From positions 28,289-92,288 of the forward strand of contig DAOTVP010000088.1 in the NCBI GenBank assembly GCA_034436155.1: a DNA stretch of 64,000 bases. The letters run 5' to 3'. The notes under the pieces were generated by a model. The model had not been told where the DNA came from and searched no databases. It worked only from the letters and a program-made list of their open reading frames with translations. The DNA is from GCA-2794515 sp034436155. GTDB taxonomy: Bacteria; Chloroflexota; Anaerolineae; Aggregatilineales; Phototrophicaceae. How positions within the stretch are numbered: the first letter of the stretch is position 1; each line of letters opens with the position of its first letter. Of the stretch, positions 54,635 to 64,000 are shown in pieces. Made by a program: the position numbers and the translations under genes.

Positions 54635-55411
54635 ATGAACTTAACCGATTATCGCAATTTCACGCACACGTTGTTACACCATGTCCAAGCAGACCCGCGT
54701 GTGATTGGTCTGGTGGCATTGGGGTCTATGGCGGAGCAAAATCGCACCCCTGATGATTGGTCTGACCACGATTTTTTTCTGATTGTCCAATCTGGCACAC
54801 AAGAACTTTTTCGACAAGACCTCTCGTGGCTACCATATACCGAGCGGATCATCATGACCATCCGCGAGACCGAACACGGGCTAAAAGTGATGTATGATAT
54901 ACCCCACCTCATCGAATTTGCCGTGTTCGATGCTAACGAATTACACGGCGCAAAAGCCAACGATTATCACATTTTGCTCAATCGTGGCGATGTAGATGGC
55001 ATTATGACTCAGATCAGCGTCCGAGCGCCCAAGCCCGCTTACCATCCGCAACGCGATTTGTTGATGGTGTTGGTGTTGTTGTATGTGGGCGCGGGGCGTT
55101 ATGCGCGGGGCGAAAAGCTAAGCGCCCATATGTTCATCAAGCATCACCTCATCCATCATCTGATACCCCTCTTGATGTATGCCACCCCCGCCGATACCTC
55201 CCAACTGGATGACTTAGACCCGTTTCGGCGCTTTGAACAGGTCTATCCACAGGTTGCCACCGCGCTCAATCAGGCGTTGGCATTGCCCATCATGCCATGT
55301 GCCAAAGGGATTTTGGCGCTGGTCGAATCGCTATCGGGTATGCCCACCATCGCTTATCCGACCGAAGTGGTGCAAATCGTGAGGCAATATCTCGATGCGT
55401 GTGATACCTAA
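54635..55411 (+). CDS. Nucleotidyltransferase-domain protein
   Basis: 258 residues. VIGLVALGSMAEQ followed by DDWSDHDFFLIV gives the GS and DxD elements of the polymerase-beta nucleotidyltransferase fold; the C-terminal half is helical. It resembles lincosamide/aminoglycoside nucleotidyltransferase-like proteins, but substrate is unknown and resistance cannot be claimed. Confidence 0.65.
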   Translation: MNLTDYRNFTHTLLHHVQADPRVIGLVALGSMAEQNRTPDDWSDHDFFLIVQSGTQELFRQDLSWLPYTERIIMTIRETEHGLKVMYDIPHLIEFAVFDANELHGAKANDYHILLNRGDVDGIMTQISVRAPKPAYHPQRDLLMVLVLLYVGAGRYARGEKLSAHMFIKHHLIHHLIPLLMYATPADTSQLDDLDPFRRFEQVYPQVATALNQALALPIMPCAKGILALVESLSGMPTIAYPTEVVQIVRQYLDACDT

Positions 55412-55431
55412 TATGCCTGTGATACGAGGTG

Positions 55432-55440
55432 TGTTATAAT
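55432..55440 (+). promoter_or_regulatory. Extended -10 promoter element for panD
   Basis: TGTTATAAT, 39 bases before the panD ATG. Confidence 0.4.
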
Positions 55441-55478
55441 AGGTGTCAAAATATTTTTTCAGGATTAGGATAACCCTC

Positions 55479-55841
55479 ATGACCACAATTGAAATGCTCC
55501 AAGCCAAAATTCATCAACCGCGTGTCACCCATGCCGATTTGAATTACGAAGGGAGCATCGGCATTGATGTCGATTTGGTGAAGGCGGCGGGCATGTTCAT
55601 CAACCAAAAGGTGTTGGTGGTAGATATTGAAAATGGCAACCGCTTCGAGACCTATATCATCCCCGCGCCCGCAGGCAGTAAACATTTCGCTGTGAATGGT
55701 GCCGCGGCGCGGTTGGTTGGAGTGGGAGATAGGCTCATCATCATGGGCTTCGTCCACGTCCCCTATCCGCCGTCTGACGACTGGACACCGCGCATTGTGC
55801 TGATGAATCCAGATAACACGGTCAAGCAAATTTTAGGGTAG
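55479..55841 (+). CDS. panD: Aspartate 1-decarboxylase
   Basis: 120 residues; makes beta-alanine for pantothenate. The autocleavage site Gly25-Ser26 lies in YEGSIGID, and the active-site Lys10 and the NGAAARLVGVGDRLII region are conserved. The longer open frame from 55443 lacks a ribosome site; the ATG at 55479 gives the standard length. No other pantothenate gene is nearby. Confidence 0.9.
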   Translation: MTTIEMLQAKIHQPRVTHADLNYEGSIGIDVDLVKAAGMFINQKVLVVDIENGNRFETYIIPAPAGSKHFAVNGAAARLVGVGDRLIIMGFVHVPYPPSDDWTPRIVLMNPDNTVKQILG

Positions 55842-55850
55842 GGGCGAATA

Positions 55851-56795
55851 ATGAAATTGTCTACTTTACAACGTCTATTTTTGTGGCGGACATACGAGGC
55901 TAACGCCTCTAGTCCGCCATTACACCCCGAAAAAGTGGGTGCGCGTAATGGACGACTAGCGCGAAGCGCGTATGTCGTCCATAGAAATTTCTATATCCTC
56001 ATCATCTTCACCGCCTTGCTCCTCGCGGGGTGCAACCTCGAAGCCGAACCCATACCCCCCACGCCGACACCGCTCCAACCCGCCACAGGGTCGTTCAGCA
56101 CGCCCGCGCCCTTGCCGACCAACGCGCCGATCGTCAGCGCCACCGCCACCGCCACATCCGCCGCGCCTGTGGGGTGTGTGGTGAATACCTCATTACCGCG
56201 ATATGTCGTCAGAGCGGGCGATACGTTATCGGATATTGCCTTCCGCGCCAATACCACCGTCCAAAATTTGGTGACGATGAACTGCCTCGCCAGTCCAGAC
56301 CAAATTTTTAGCGGTCAGACGTTGTATGTTCCCCAGTTGATAGATGCCCCTAGCGCCCGATTTATGGTCGTGTTGCCCAACGATAACGGCGTGAATGGAT
56401 TGCGTTTTGGGTGTAACGATAGCGCCGTACCCTATAATAGCGGGTTAGAATTGACGGGGATCACCCAAACCGATATTCAGACCTCGCTCACAGCGATGTT
56501 CACCACCACCAATATCCCCGCGCCGTATATGACCGCCTTGCCGAGTGGCTTAACGGTGAATAGCGTGAGTGTATCGGGCGATTTGGCGACAGTCGTCCTG
56601 AGTGGCAACATCCTCAGCAGTGGCACATGTGCCGATGCGCGGATACAAGGGCAATTGTTGTTGACCATTTTCAGTTATAGCGGTATCCAACGGGCGCTCA
56701 TCACCCTAAACGGGCAAAATTTACGCAAAGTGTTTGATACCAGTGGCTTAATCGGCGATAACGACCCGTATCTCGCCAGCCAGTGGATGCCGTAA
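55851..56795 (+). CDS. LysM lipoprotein with hairpin repeats translated in its N-terminus
   Basis: 314 residues. The lipobox LLLAGC61 follows a hydrophobic stretch NFYILIIFTALLL, then a Pro/Thr/Ala-rich linker and a LysM domain (YVVRAGDTLSDIAFRANTTVQNL, about 116-160), which would bind peptidoglycan. The C-terminal domain is unassigned. Residues about 12-46 translate a pair of TA/GTAT hairpin elements (WRTYEANASSPPLHP, NGRLARSAYVVH), so the signal peptide has an unusually long n-region. AGGGG precedes the ATG at 55851. Confidence 0.75.
   Translation: MKLSTLQRLFLWRTYEANASSPPLHPEKVGARNGRLARSAYVVHRNFYILIIFTALLLAGCNLEAEPIPPTPTPLQPATGSFSTPAPLPTNAPIVSATATATSAAPVGCVVNTSLPRYVVRAGDTLSDIAFRANTTVQNLVTMNCLASPDQIFSGQTLYVPQLIDAPSARFMVVLPNDNGVNGLRFGCNDSAVPYNSGLELTGITQTDIQTSLTAMFTTTNIPAPYMTALPSGLTVNSVSVSGDLATVVLSGNILSSGTCADARIQGQLLLTIFSYSGIQRALITLNGQNLRKVFDTSGLIGDNDPYLASQWMP
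55884..55919. repeat. TA/GTAT hairpin element, copy 8
   Basis: Outer arms GGCGGAC and GTCCGCC, ATAC opposite TA, inner arms GAGGC and GCCTC. Left half of the pair inside the LysM lipoprotein gene. Confidence 0.78.
55948..55982. repeat. TA/GTAT hairpin element, copy 9
   Basis: Outer arms GGACGAC and GTCGTCC, TA opposite GTAT, inner arms GCGC around GAA. Right half of the pair. Confidence 0.78.
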
Positions 56796-56859
56796 AACGT
56801 TCATTTGTGGGGCAAAATGGCATCCGCCAATACGACCTAAAAATTGCCGTGAATTGTAT

Positions 56860-56892
56860 GGGACGATTAGCGCGAAGCGCGTATATCGTCCC
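56860..56892. repeat. TA/GTAT hairpin element, copy 10
   Basis: Outer arms GGGACGAT and ATCGTCCC, TA opposite GTAT, inner arms GCGC around GAA. The preceding 45 bases (from 56820) contain a degenerate left partner (CATCCGCCAATACGACC). Confidence 0.75.
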
Positions 56893-56922
56893 TCAAAACC
56901 ACAGCACAAAGGCATTTTTGGT

Positions 56923-56951
56923 TTGAATTGCTCCTCAAATGGGGTTATACT
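56923..56951 (+). promoter_or_regulatory. Sigma-70-type promoter of the hut operon
   Basis: TTGAAT (56923-56928), 17-base spacer, TATACT (56946-56951), 39 bases before the hutG ATG. Confidence 0.55.
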
Positions 56952-56990
56952 ATAAATAAGCACTTATTTTTTTAGAAAAGATTTTTGACC

Positions 56991-57932
56991 ATGACTATTT
57001 TTGATGATACCATCCGCCCCAATCCTGATTTGCTGTTCAAGCGTGGGGATAAACACGATGTTCGCTTGGGCGAAATTGTTTATACCGACCCCGCCGATTA
57101 TGAAAAATCGCAAGTCGTCCTGCTCGGATTGCCACAGGATGACGGTGTTGCCCGCAACGGCGGGCGCATCGGCGCGAAAGACGCGCCCGATAGCATCCGC
57201 CAAGCCTTGTATAAGCTGGTGCAAATCCCCCATTTGCGCCTGTTCGATATCGGCAATACCATCATCCAAGCCGATTTAGAAGCCACTCACGACCACCATT
57301 ATCGCATCGTCCACGACATTCTAGCCGATGGTAAAACCCTTATCGTGCTGGGTGGTGGTAACGATACCAGTTATCCCGATTGTTCGGCGTTATCCGATTT
57401 TGCACAGGGCAATTTTTTGGTGTTCAATATCGATGCCCACTTCGATGTGCGAATCGCCGATAGGCGCAACAGTGGCACACCGTATCGGCAATTGCTCGAA
57501 GAGGGCTATATCGCGCCCAACTATTTTCATGAGGTGGGCTATCAACCCTTCGCCAATTCGCCCGATTATCTGACTTATCTGCACGAAACAGGCGCACACA
57601 CCCATTCGTTGGCGGGTGTGCATGAGGTGGGGATAGACACCTTGTTACGGCGGATTATAGCCGATAGCCACCCTGATGATATTTTCTGGGGGTTGGATAT
57701 GGATGTGGTGCGGTCTGCCGATGCGCCAGGGGTGAGCGCCCCCAATCCGACAGGGCTGACGGGCGAAGAATGTACGCTCATCGGCACAATCGCGGGCGAG
57801 CAGAAGCAAACGCGCCTGTTTGAAATCACCGAGATGAATCCCCGTTACGATATTGACGGGCGCACCGCCCGTTTGGTCGCCAGCACGATATGGCATTTTT
57901 TACAAGCACACACCACCAATATAAGGAATTGA
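56991..57932 (+). CDS. hutG: Formimidoylglutamase (arginase family)
   Basis: 313 residues of the ureohydrolase fold. In the hut context it should hydrolyse N-formimidoyl-glutamate to glutamate and formamide. Metal motifs: NIDAHFDVR and GLDMDVVRSADAPG are conserved, but the first motif is GGGND where arginases and agmatinases have GGDHS. ATG at 56991 preferred over an in-frame TTG six bases earlier. hutU starts 4 bases after its stop. Confidence 0.85.
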   Translation: MTIFDDTIRPNPDLLFKRGDKHDVRLGEIVYTDPADYEKSQVVLLGLPQDDGVARNGGRIGAKDAPDSIRQALYKLVQIPHLRLFDIGNTIIQADLEATHDHHYRIVHDILADGKTLIVLGGGNDTSYPDCSALSDFAQGNFLVFNIDAHFDVRIADRRNSGTPYRQLLEEGYIAPNYFHEVGYQPFANSPDYLTYLHETGAHTHSLAGVHEVGIDTLLRRIIADSHPDDIFWGLDMDVVRSADAPGVSAPNPTGLTGEECTLIGTIAGEQKQTRLFEITEMNPRYDIDGRTARLVASTIWHFLQAHTTNIRN

Positions 57933-57936
57933 CAAT

Positions 57937-59586
<1,650 letters not shown>

Positions 59587-59617
59587 TAGGGGTGTGGTAT
59601 GAGTTGATGAGGTGTAT

Positions 59618-59785
59618 ATGATGACCTTTCCTGAAATTTTAGATGCAATCGATACATTATCTGATGAACAATTGGCGCAAGTTGAACGGCGCATTTTTCA
59701 GAAACGTAAAAAAGTGGATATGCCCGACTTATCATCAGGCGGTCAATGGCGATGGTCACATTGCAAAAACGTGGTGTGGATGTGA
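59618..59785 (+). CDS. Small antitoxin-like ORF
   Basis: 55 residues, MMTFPEILDAIDTLSDEQLAQ then RRIFQKRKK. The N-terminus resembles short antitoxins (helix, L-S-xE, helix) and has GAGGTG in front of the ATG; the C-terminal 20 residues look non-native (many W, H, V), so the gene may be frameshifted or truncated. No toxin gene follows. Interrupts the hut operon. Confidence 0.4.
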   Translation: MMTFPEILDAIDTLSDEQLAQVERRIFQKRKKVDMPDLSSGGQWRWSHCKNVVWM

Positions 59786-59809
59786 TGGCGAAAAATGATG
59801 TGTAGCTGT

Positions 59810-59880
59810 GGACGCGCAGAAGCGCGTCCGTACAGGCATAAAAATGATAATTAGTGTGTATATATGCTATATGTCGTCCA
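59810..59880. repeat. C-type composite repeat, copy 2
   Basis: Hairpin GGACGCGC-AGAA-GCGCGTCC followed by GTACAGGCATAAAAAT, matching 17195-17232; the second hairpin is degenerate here but ends in the same ATGTCGTCC. Confidence 0.6.
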
Positions 59881-59944
59881 AATTATCCGAAAAATAACTT
59901 TTTAGATGTTAATAACACCCTAATCGCCTAAAATCAGGCAAAAA

Positions 59945-60003
59945 CTAGCCCCTTTAGTGGGCTTCCAAAACGGTTAGCCTATGGCTTTGAGCCATAGGCG
60001 ATG
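59945..60003. repeat. D-type repeat, copy 2
   Basis: Shares AGCCCCTT-AGTGGGCTTCC with the D-type element in hypF (15441-15502) and ends in a hairpin GCCTATGGC-TTTGA-GCCATAGGC. The stem sequence differs from the hypF copy but both pair perfectly. Confidence 0.7.
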
Positions 60004-60046
60004 TAAAACGGGACAATTAATTTACTTAAATAGGGACAGAAGATAC

Positions 60047-61327
60047 ATGACAACCAACATAGACACACTCATCATACACGCGCACCAATTGGTCACATGC
60101 GCCAGCAACAACATGCCCAAACGTGGGTTAACCATGCGCGATGTCGGCATGATACCCGATGGCGCGGTGGCGATTCATCGCGGGCAAATTGTGGATGTCG
60201 GCAAGACCAAAGACCTCGAAGCGCAATATAAACCCAAAGATGTCATTGATGCAACGCGCAGTGTGGTGTGTCCGGGCTTTGTGGATTGTCATACACACAC
60301 CGTCTACGGGGGCAATCGGCTGGATGAATTTGAACAACGCATCATGGGCAAACCGTATATGCAGATGTTGGCAGAAGGCGGGGGCATTTTAAGCACCGTC
60401 CGCGCCACGCGCCAAACCGCCCAAGCCGACCTCATCCGTTCTGCTCGTTTGCGCTTGGCGATCATGCTACGGCACGGCACGACCACCGCCGAAATCAAGA
60501 CGGGATATGGGCTGAATACCGATACCGAAGCCAAAATGCTCTCGGCGATTATCGCCCTCGACCAAATCCAACCCATGCGAATCATCCCCACCTTTTTGGG
60601 CGCACATGCCGTACCGCCCGAATTTAAGAACGCGGTGGCGTATGCCGATTACCTCATCGCCGAGACCTTTCCCGCCATTTACGGCGTGTATCACGATTCG
60701 CATTATGATATACCCCTCAGTATGGATGTGTTTTGTGAGGAGGGCGTATTCGACCTCGCCACGACTGACCGTCTGTTGCGCGTTGCCAAACACGACTACG
60801 GCATGACGCTCAAAATTCACGCCGATGAATTCGTCAATTTGGGCGCTGTGCCGATAGCAGTCGGTTTAGGGGCGCTCTCGGTTGACCATCTGGATATGAC
60901 ACCACCCGCCGAACTCGACCAACTGGCAAAATCGGATACGGTTGGCGTATTTTTGCCCGCCGTGAATTTTCATCTCGGCAATTCGCAGTATGGCGATGCC
61001 CGTAGTCTGATTGATAAAGGGGGCATTGTCGCGTTGGCGACTGATTATAACCCTGGCTCCGCGCCGACCCCAAGCCTACCGTTGGTGATGAGTATCGCCT
61101 GTCGCTATCAAAAATTACACCCTGCCGAAGCGATGAACGCCGTCACCATCAACGCCGCCTGTGCGTTGGGCTTAGAACGGGTGGCGGGGTCTATCGAGAC
61201 GGGCAAACAAGCCGATTTGCTCATCGTAGATACCGATGATTATCGCGCTATCGCCTACGAAATGGGCGCAGATTTAATCAGTAGCACCATCATCAAAGGA
61301 CAGGTGGTATGGAATCGGTCATTTTAG
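60047..61327 (+). CDS. hutI: Imidazolonepropionase
   Basis: 426 residues of the amidohydrolase superfamily; opens 4-imidazolone-5-propionate to formimidoylglutamate. Metal/substrate motifs: VDCHTHTVYGG, EIKTGYGL, IHADEFVNLG and TDYNPGSAPTPSLP. The start at 60047 was chosen because the earlier in-frame start lies in the D-type repeat. Overlaps hutH by 19 bases. Confidence 0.94.
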   Translation: MTTNIDTLIIHAHQLVTCASNNMPKRGLTMRDVGMIPDGAVAIHRGQIVDVGKTKDLEAQYKPKDVIDATRSVVCPGFVDCHTHTVYGGNRLDEFEQRIMGKPYMQMLAEGGGILSTVRATRQTAQADLIRSARLRLAIMLRHGTTTAEIKTGYGLNTDTEAKMLSAIIALDQIQPMRIIPTFLGAHAVPPEFKNAVAYADYLIAETFPAIYGVYHDSHYDIPLSMDVFCEEGVFDLATTDRLLRVAKHDYGMTLKIHADEFVNLGAVPIAVGLGALSVDHLDMTPPAELDQLAKSDTVGVFLPAVNFHLGNSQYGDARSLIDKGGIVALATDYNPGSAPTPSLPLVMSIACRYQKLHPAEAMNAVTINAACALGLERVAGSIETGKQADLLIVDTDDYRAIAYEMGADLISSTIIKGQVVWNRSF

Positions 61328-62856
61328 ACGGCGGTAGCCTCACCATCGAACAAGTCATCGCCGTTGCTTATGGTGCGCCGAATCATCCGCGTGTGATGAT
61401 TAGTGATGAGGCGAAAATCGCCATCAATCGGTCTGCCGAAGCGGTTCAAACATTGCTCCGCGATGGTGTGGTGGCGTATGGCATCACAACAGGATTTGGC
61501 GCGTTCAAAGATAAAGTCATCCCGCCCAGCGATGTCGAATTGTTGCAACATAACATCCTCGTCAGCCACGCCGTTGGCATTGGCGACCCGTTTGATATTC
61601 CCACCACCCGCGCCATCATGCTCATCCGCGCCAACACGCTGGCGAAGGGCTATTCGGGCATTCGCCTCTCCACACTGCAATTGTTGGTCGATATGCTCAA
61701 CGCGGGCGTGCATCCGATTATCCCCGAAAAAGGCTCGTTGGGCGCGAGTGGCGACCTCGCCCCGCTTGCACACATGGCGTTGCCCATCATCGGGGAAGGG
61801 GAGGCGATTTTTGCTGGCGAACAGGTAGACGGGCGCACCGCCATGACACGGGCGGGACTATCCCCCATCAAACTCGCCGCCAAAGAGGGTCTCGCGCTCA
61901 CCAACGGCACGACCATCATGTGCGCGATTGGCGTTTTAGAGACCGTCCGCGCCGAGATGATAAACGCCACCGCCGATATTGCGGGTTGCCTGAGCCTAGA
62001 GGCGCTCAATGGCACGCCGATGGCATTCGACCCGCGTATTCACGCCTTGCGTCCATTCCCACGGCAAATCGAATGTGCCAATCACCTACGAAAATTAGTC
62101 GCCAATAGCACCTTCACACGCGGTTACGACCCGACCAACGTCCAAGATGCCTATACCCTGCGGTGCATACCGCAAGTTCACGGCGCGGTGCGCGATGCGA
62201 TTGCCTATGCCCGTTGGGTGTTTGAAATCGAGCTGAACGCCGTCACCGATAACCCGTTGATTTTTGTGGATGACCACACGGGGCATATCGATGTGATTTC
62301 GGGCGGGAATTTTCATGGTGAACCGTTGGCGATCGCCATGGATTATCTAGGAATCGCCATGAGCGAATTGGGCAACATCAGCGAGAGGCGAATCATGCGC
62401 CTGATCGATGAAGCCAGCAATACGCATACGCTACCCGCATTTCTGACGAACAACGGCGGTCTGAATAGCGGGTTTATGATTGTGCAATATACCGCCGCGG
62501 CGCTCGCCACCGAGAGCAAGGTGCTATCGCACCCCGCCAGCGTGGATACGATTCCCACCTCTGCCAATGTCGAAGACCATGTGAGCATGGGCGTGACGGC
62601 GGCGCTCAAGGCACGGCGCATCATGACCAATGTCGAGCGCATCTTGGCGCTTGAACTCATGTCCGCGGCGCAAGGGATCGATTTTCGCAAACAAATCACC
62701 CCACACGCTCGTCTTGGAGATGGGACTGCGCCCGTGTATGACCTCATCCGCCAGCATATCCCGTTCATCGAAGCCGATACGGTGATGTATCGGTATATCA
62801 ATATCATGTGCGATTTGGTACAAAACGGACAGATTGCGCGGGCATCTGTTGGTTAA
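61309..62856 (+). CDS. hutH: Histidine ammonia-lyase
   Basis: 515 residues; deaminates histidine to urocanate. The MIO cofactor triad is Ala146-Ser147-Gly148 in GSLGASGDLAPLAHM; YGITTGFGAF, NGTTIMCAIG and SGGNFHGEP are also present. Last gene of the hut operon, overlapping hutI. Confidence 0.96.
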   Translation: MESVILDGGSLTIEQVIAVAYGAPNHPRVMISDEAKIAINRSAEAVQTLLRDGVVAYGITTGFGAFKDKVIPPSDVELLQHNILVSHAVGIGDPFDIPTTRAIMLIRANTLAKGYSGIRLSTLQLLVDMLNAGVHPIIPEKGSLGASGDLAPLAHMALPIIGEGEAIFAGEQVDGRTAMTRAGLSPIKLAAKEGLALTNGTTIMCAIGVLETVRAEMINATADIAGCLSLEALNGTPMAFDPRIHALRPFPRQIECANHLRKLVANSTFTRGYDPTNVQDAYTLRCIPQVHGAVRDAIAYARWVFEIELNAVTDNPLIFVDDHTGHIDVISGGNFHGEPLAIAMDYLGIAMSELGNISERRIMRLIDEASNTHTLPAFLTNNGGLNSGFMIVQYTAAALATESKVLSHPASVDTIPTSANVEDHVSMGVTAALKARRIMTNVERILALELMSAAQGIDFRKQITPHARLGDGTAPVYDLIRQHIPFIEADTVMYRYINIMCDLVQNGQIARASVG

Positions 62857-62975
62857 ATCTAACGAAAATAGTCTCTTTTTTTAATAGAAGATGAAAAAAT
62901 TTTGCCATTCATTAATGATGTGTTACACTCCGTCATTGAACGTAATTTTCATCGTTTGATAAAAGGAGAAAAGAT

Positions 62976-64000
62976 ATGTTACGTCTACCTATTCGTTTGG
63001 TAACAGGGGTAATCAGCATTATGATGATTGTTATCCTCAGTGGTATCGCTGTCGCGCAAGACCGCCCGCTCGGTCCCATCACCCAAGCCATTCTCGATCG
63101 TGGCGAATTGATTTGTGGTGTGAATGCCTCTGTCGCGGGTTTCGGCTTCCAAGACCCTGTGACTGGTGAATATAGCGGTTTCGATGTGGATATTTGCCGT
63201 GCTGTCGCCGCCGCCATTTTGGGTGATGCCAGCGCCGTCACCTTCCGCCCCCTCGCCGCCGCCGAGCGCCAAGCCGCGATTCAAAGTGGCGAAATTGATA
63301 TGATGTCGCGCAATACCACTTGGACACTCAGCCGTGATGTCGATTGGGGTGTGATTTGGGGACCCGTTACCTTTTACGATGGTCAAGGCATTATGACTCG
63401 CGCCGAATTTGGTGTCACCAGCTTCGCCGAACTGGATGGGAGCACCATCTGCGTGCAATCTGGCACTACCACCGAATTGAATATCACCGATTACATCACC
63501 ACACTCGGCTTAGATATTGAAATCCTCGTCTTGGCAGATGCCAACGCGACATGGGAAGCCTATGCCGCTGGTCGTTGCGAAAGCTGGACAACCGATAAAA
63601 GTGGGTTGGCGGCGTTCCGTTTCAATAACGCAGAAAATCCTACCGACCATGTGATTCTGGCTGAAACCCTGAGCAAAGAACCGCTCGGTCCGCTCTCGCC
63701 ACAATCTGACCCACAATTCGCCGAAATTATCGCTTGGACGGTGTTTGGTCTCATCCAAGCCGAAGAATTTGGCATCACCAACCAAAATGTTGATGAATTC
63801 CTCACCAGCACCGACCCCGCCATCCAACGCTTCTTGGGTTTAGAAGGCAATTTGTCGGGCGCATACCTCGGTTTGTCAAATGACTTCATGGTGACGGTCA
63901 TCCGCCAAGTGGGGAATTATGGCGAAATCTACGATCGCAACCTCGCCCCGTTGGGTCTGGTGCGCGAAGGTAGCTTGAACGCCCTCTGGACAGAAGGTGG
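62976..64000 (+). CDS. General amino-acid ABC transporter binding protein (AapJ/BztA-like), 3' end missing
   Basis: 341 residues are in the window; the frame is open at the right edge. Signal peptide (MLRLPIRLVTG, then a hydrophobic core, cleavage after AVA), followed by a family 3 solute-binding domain: LICGVNASVAGF, FDVDICRAVAAAILGD, SRNTTWTLSRDVDWG, YYDGQG-like FYDGQGIM, all typical of AapJ/BztA. AAGGAG precedes the ATG. Lying behind hutH, it may import histidine or other amino acids; permease and ATPase genes would be expected to the right. Confidence 0.88.
   Translation, partial: MLRLPIRLVTGVISIMMIVILSGIAVAQDRPLGPITQAILDRGELICGVNASVAGFGFQDPVTGEYSGFDVDICRAVAAAILGDASAVTFRPLAAAERQAAIQSGEIDMMSRNTTWTLSRDVDWGVIWGPVTFYDGQGIMTRAEFGVTSFAELDGSTICVQSGTTTELNITDYITTLGLDIEILVLADANATWEAYAAGRCESWTTDKSGLAAFRFNNAENPTDHVILAETLSKEPLGPLSPQSDPQFAEIIAWTVFGLIQAEEFGITNQNVDEFLTSTDPAIQRFLGLEGNLSGAYLGLSNDFMVTVIRQVGNYGEIYDRNLAPLGLVREGSLNALWTEG

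Noticed and set aside
54635..55411. Antibiotic-resistance nucleotidyltransferase
   Set aside because: Only the generic nucleotidyltransferase motifs are visible; substrate cannot be inferred.

Overview
The window looks like a chromosomal segment of a heterotrophic, probably anaerobic or facultative member of the Chloroflexota (Anaerolineae-like). This is inferred from the gene mix, not from a marker gene: a NAD-linked Hox [NiFe] hydrogenase, very large secreted multi-domain glycosidases with an LPXTG-type tail, STAND-type WD40 protein, many small toxin-antitoxin pairs, an actinobacterial-length xylose isomerase and a histidine-degradation operon. No rRNA, tRNA, CRISPR array, transposase or integrase was seen.

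Layout. 1-729: 5' end of a secreted ScyD/ScyE-like protein (minus), an AraC remnant and hairpin repeats. 729-7274 (minus): cell-surface GH13 starch/pullulan hydrolase. 7648-18646: hoxE-hoxF-hoxU-hoxY-hoxH-hoxW-hypF, a secreted protein gene split by an in-frame stop, then hypC-hypD; hypA, hypB and hypE are not here. 18703-20572: ATPase plus DUF4435/TOPRIM pair resembling PARIS/OLD-type phage defence. 20605-26551 (minus): metallo-beta-lactamase/beta-CASP protein with a long extension, HepT/MntA toxin-antitoxin, a PIN-like remnant, a tyrosine phosphatase frameshifted by a 32-bp tandem duplication, a membrane protein. 26737-37743: xylan/xylose locus (LacI regulator with two operators, ABC transporter binding protein and two permeases, GH3 xylosidase, secreted GH8 exo-oligoxylanase, xylA, xylB). 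37755-41399 (minus): MFS transporter, LysR regulator, MenE-like ligase. 41555-54615: WD40 protein, YgjP-like peptidase, two VapBC-like pairs, radical SAM/B12 protein, membrane Ser/Thr kinase, a thrombospondin-repeat protein split by TGA at a Trp position, acyl-CoA ligase, intact and decayed HepT/MntA copies, a lipoprotein glycosidase. 54635-64000: nucleotidyltransferase-like protein, panD, LysM lipoprotein, hutG-hutU-hutI-hutH and an amino-acid ABC binding protein running off the end.

Physiology. The hydrolases feed starch and xylan oligosaccharides into the cell; xylose enters the pentose phosphate pathway through XylA/XylB. Hox can exchange electrons between NAD(H) and H2, a plausible redox valve for such sugar fermentation. 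Hut degrades histidine to glutamate.

The most unusual content is the repeats. At least four families of short palindromic elements recur between genes and inside genes. One family (11 or more hairpins, often in head-to-head pairs like BIMEs) keeps an asymmetric TA versus GTAT internal loop while both flanking stems covary. Another, C/G-rich family has been inserted several times in frame in hypF, once in a menE-like gene, and once between genes. Several genes are broken by single lesions (two in-frame stops, a 32-bp duplication, an A-tract indel), so the region is either under active decay or phase variation, or carries some assembly errors.
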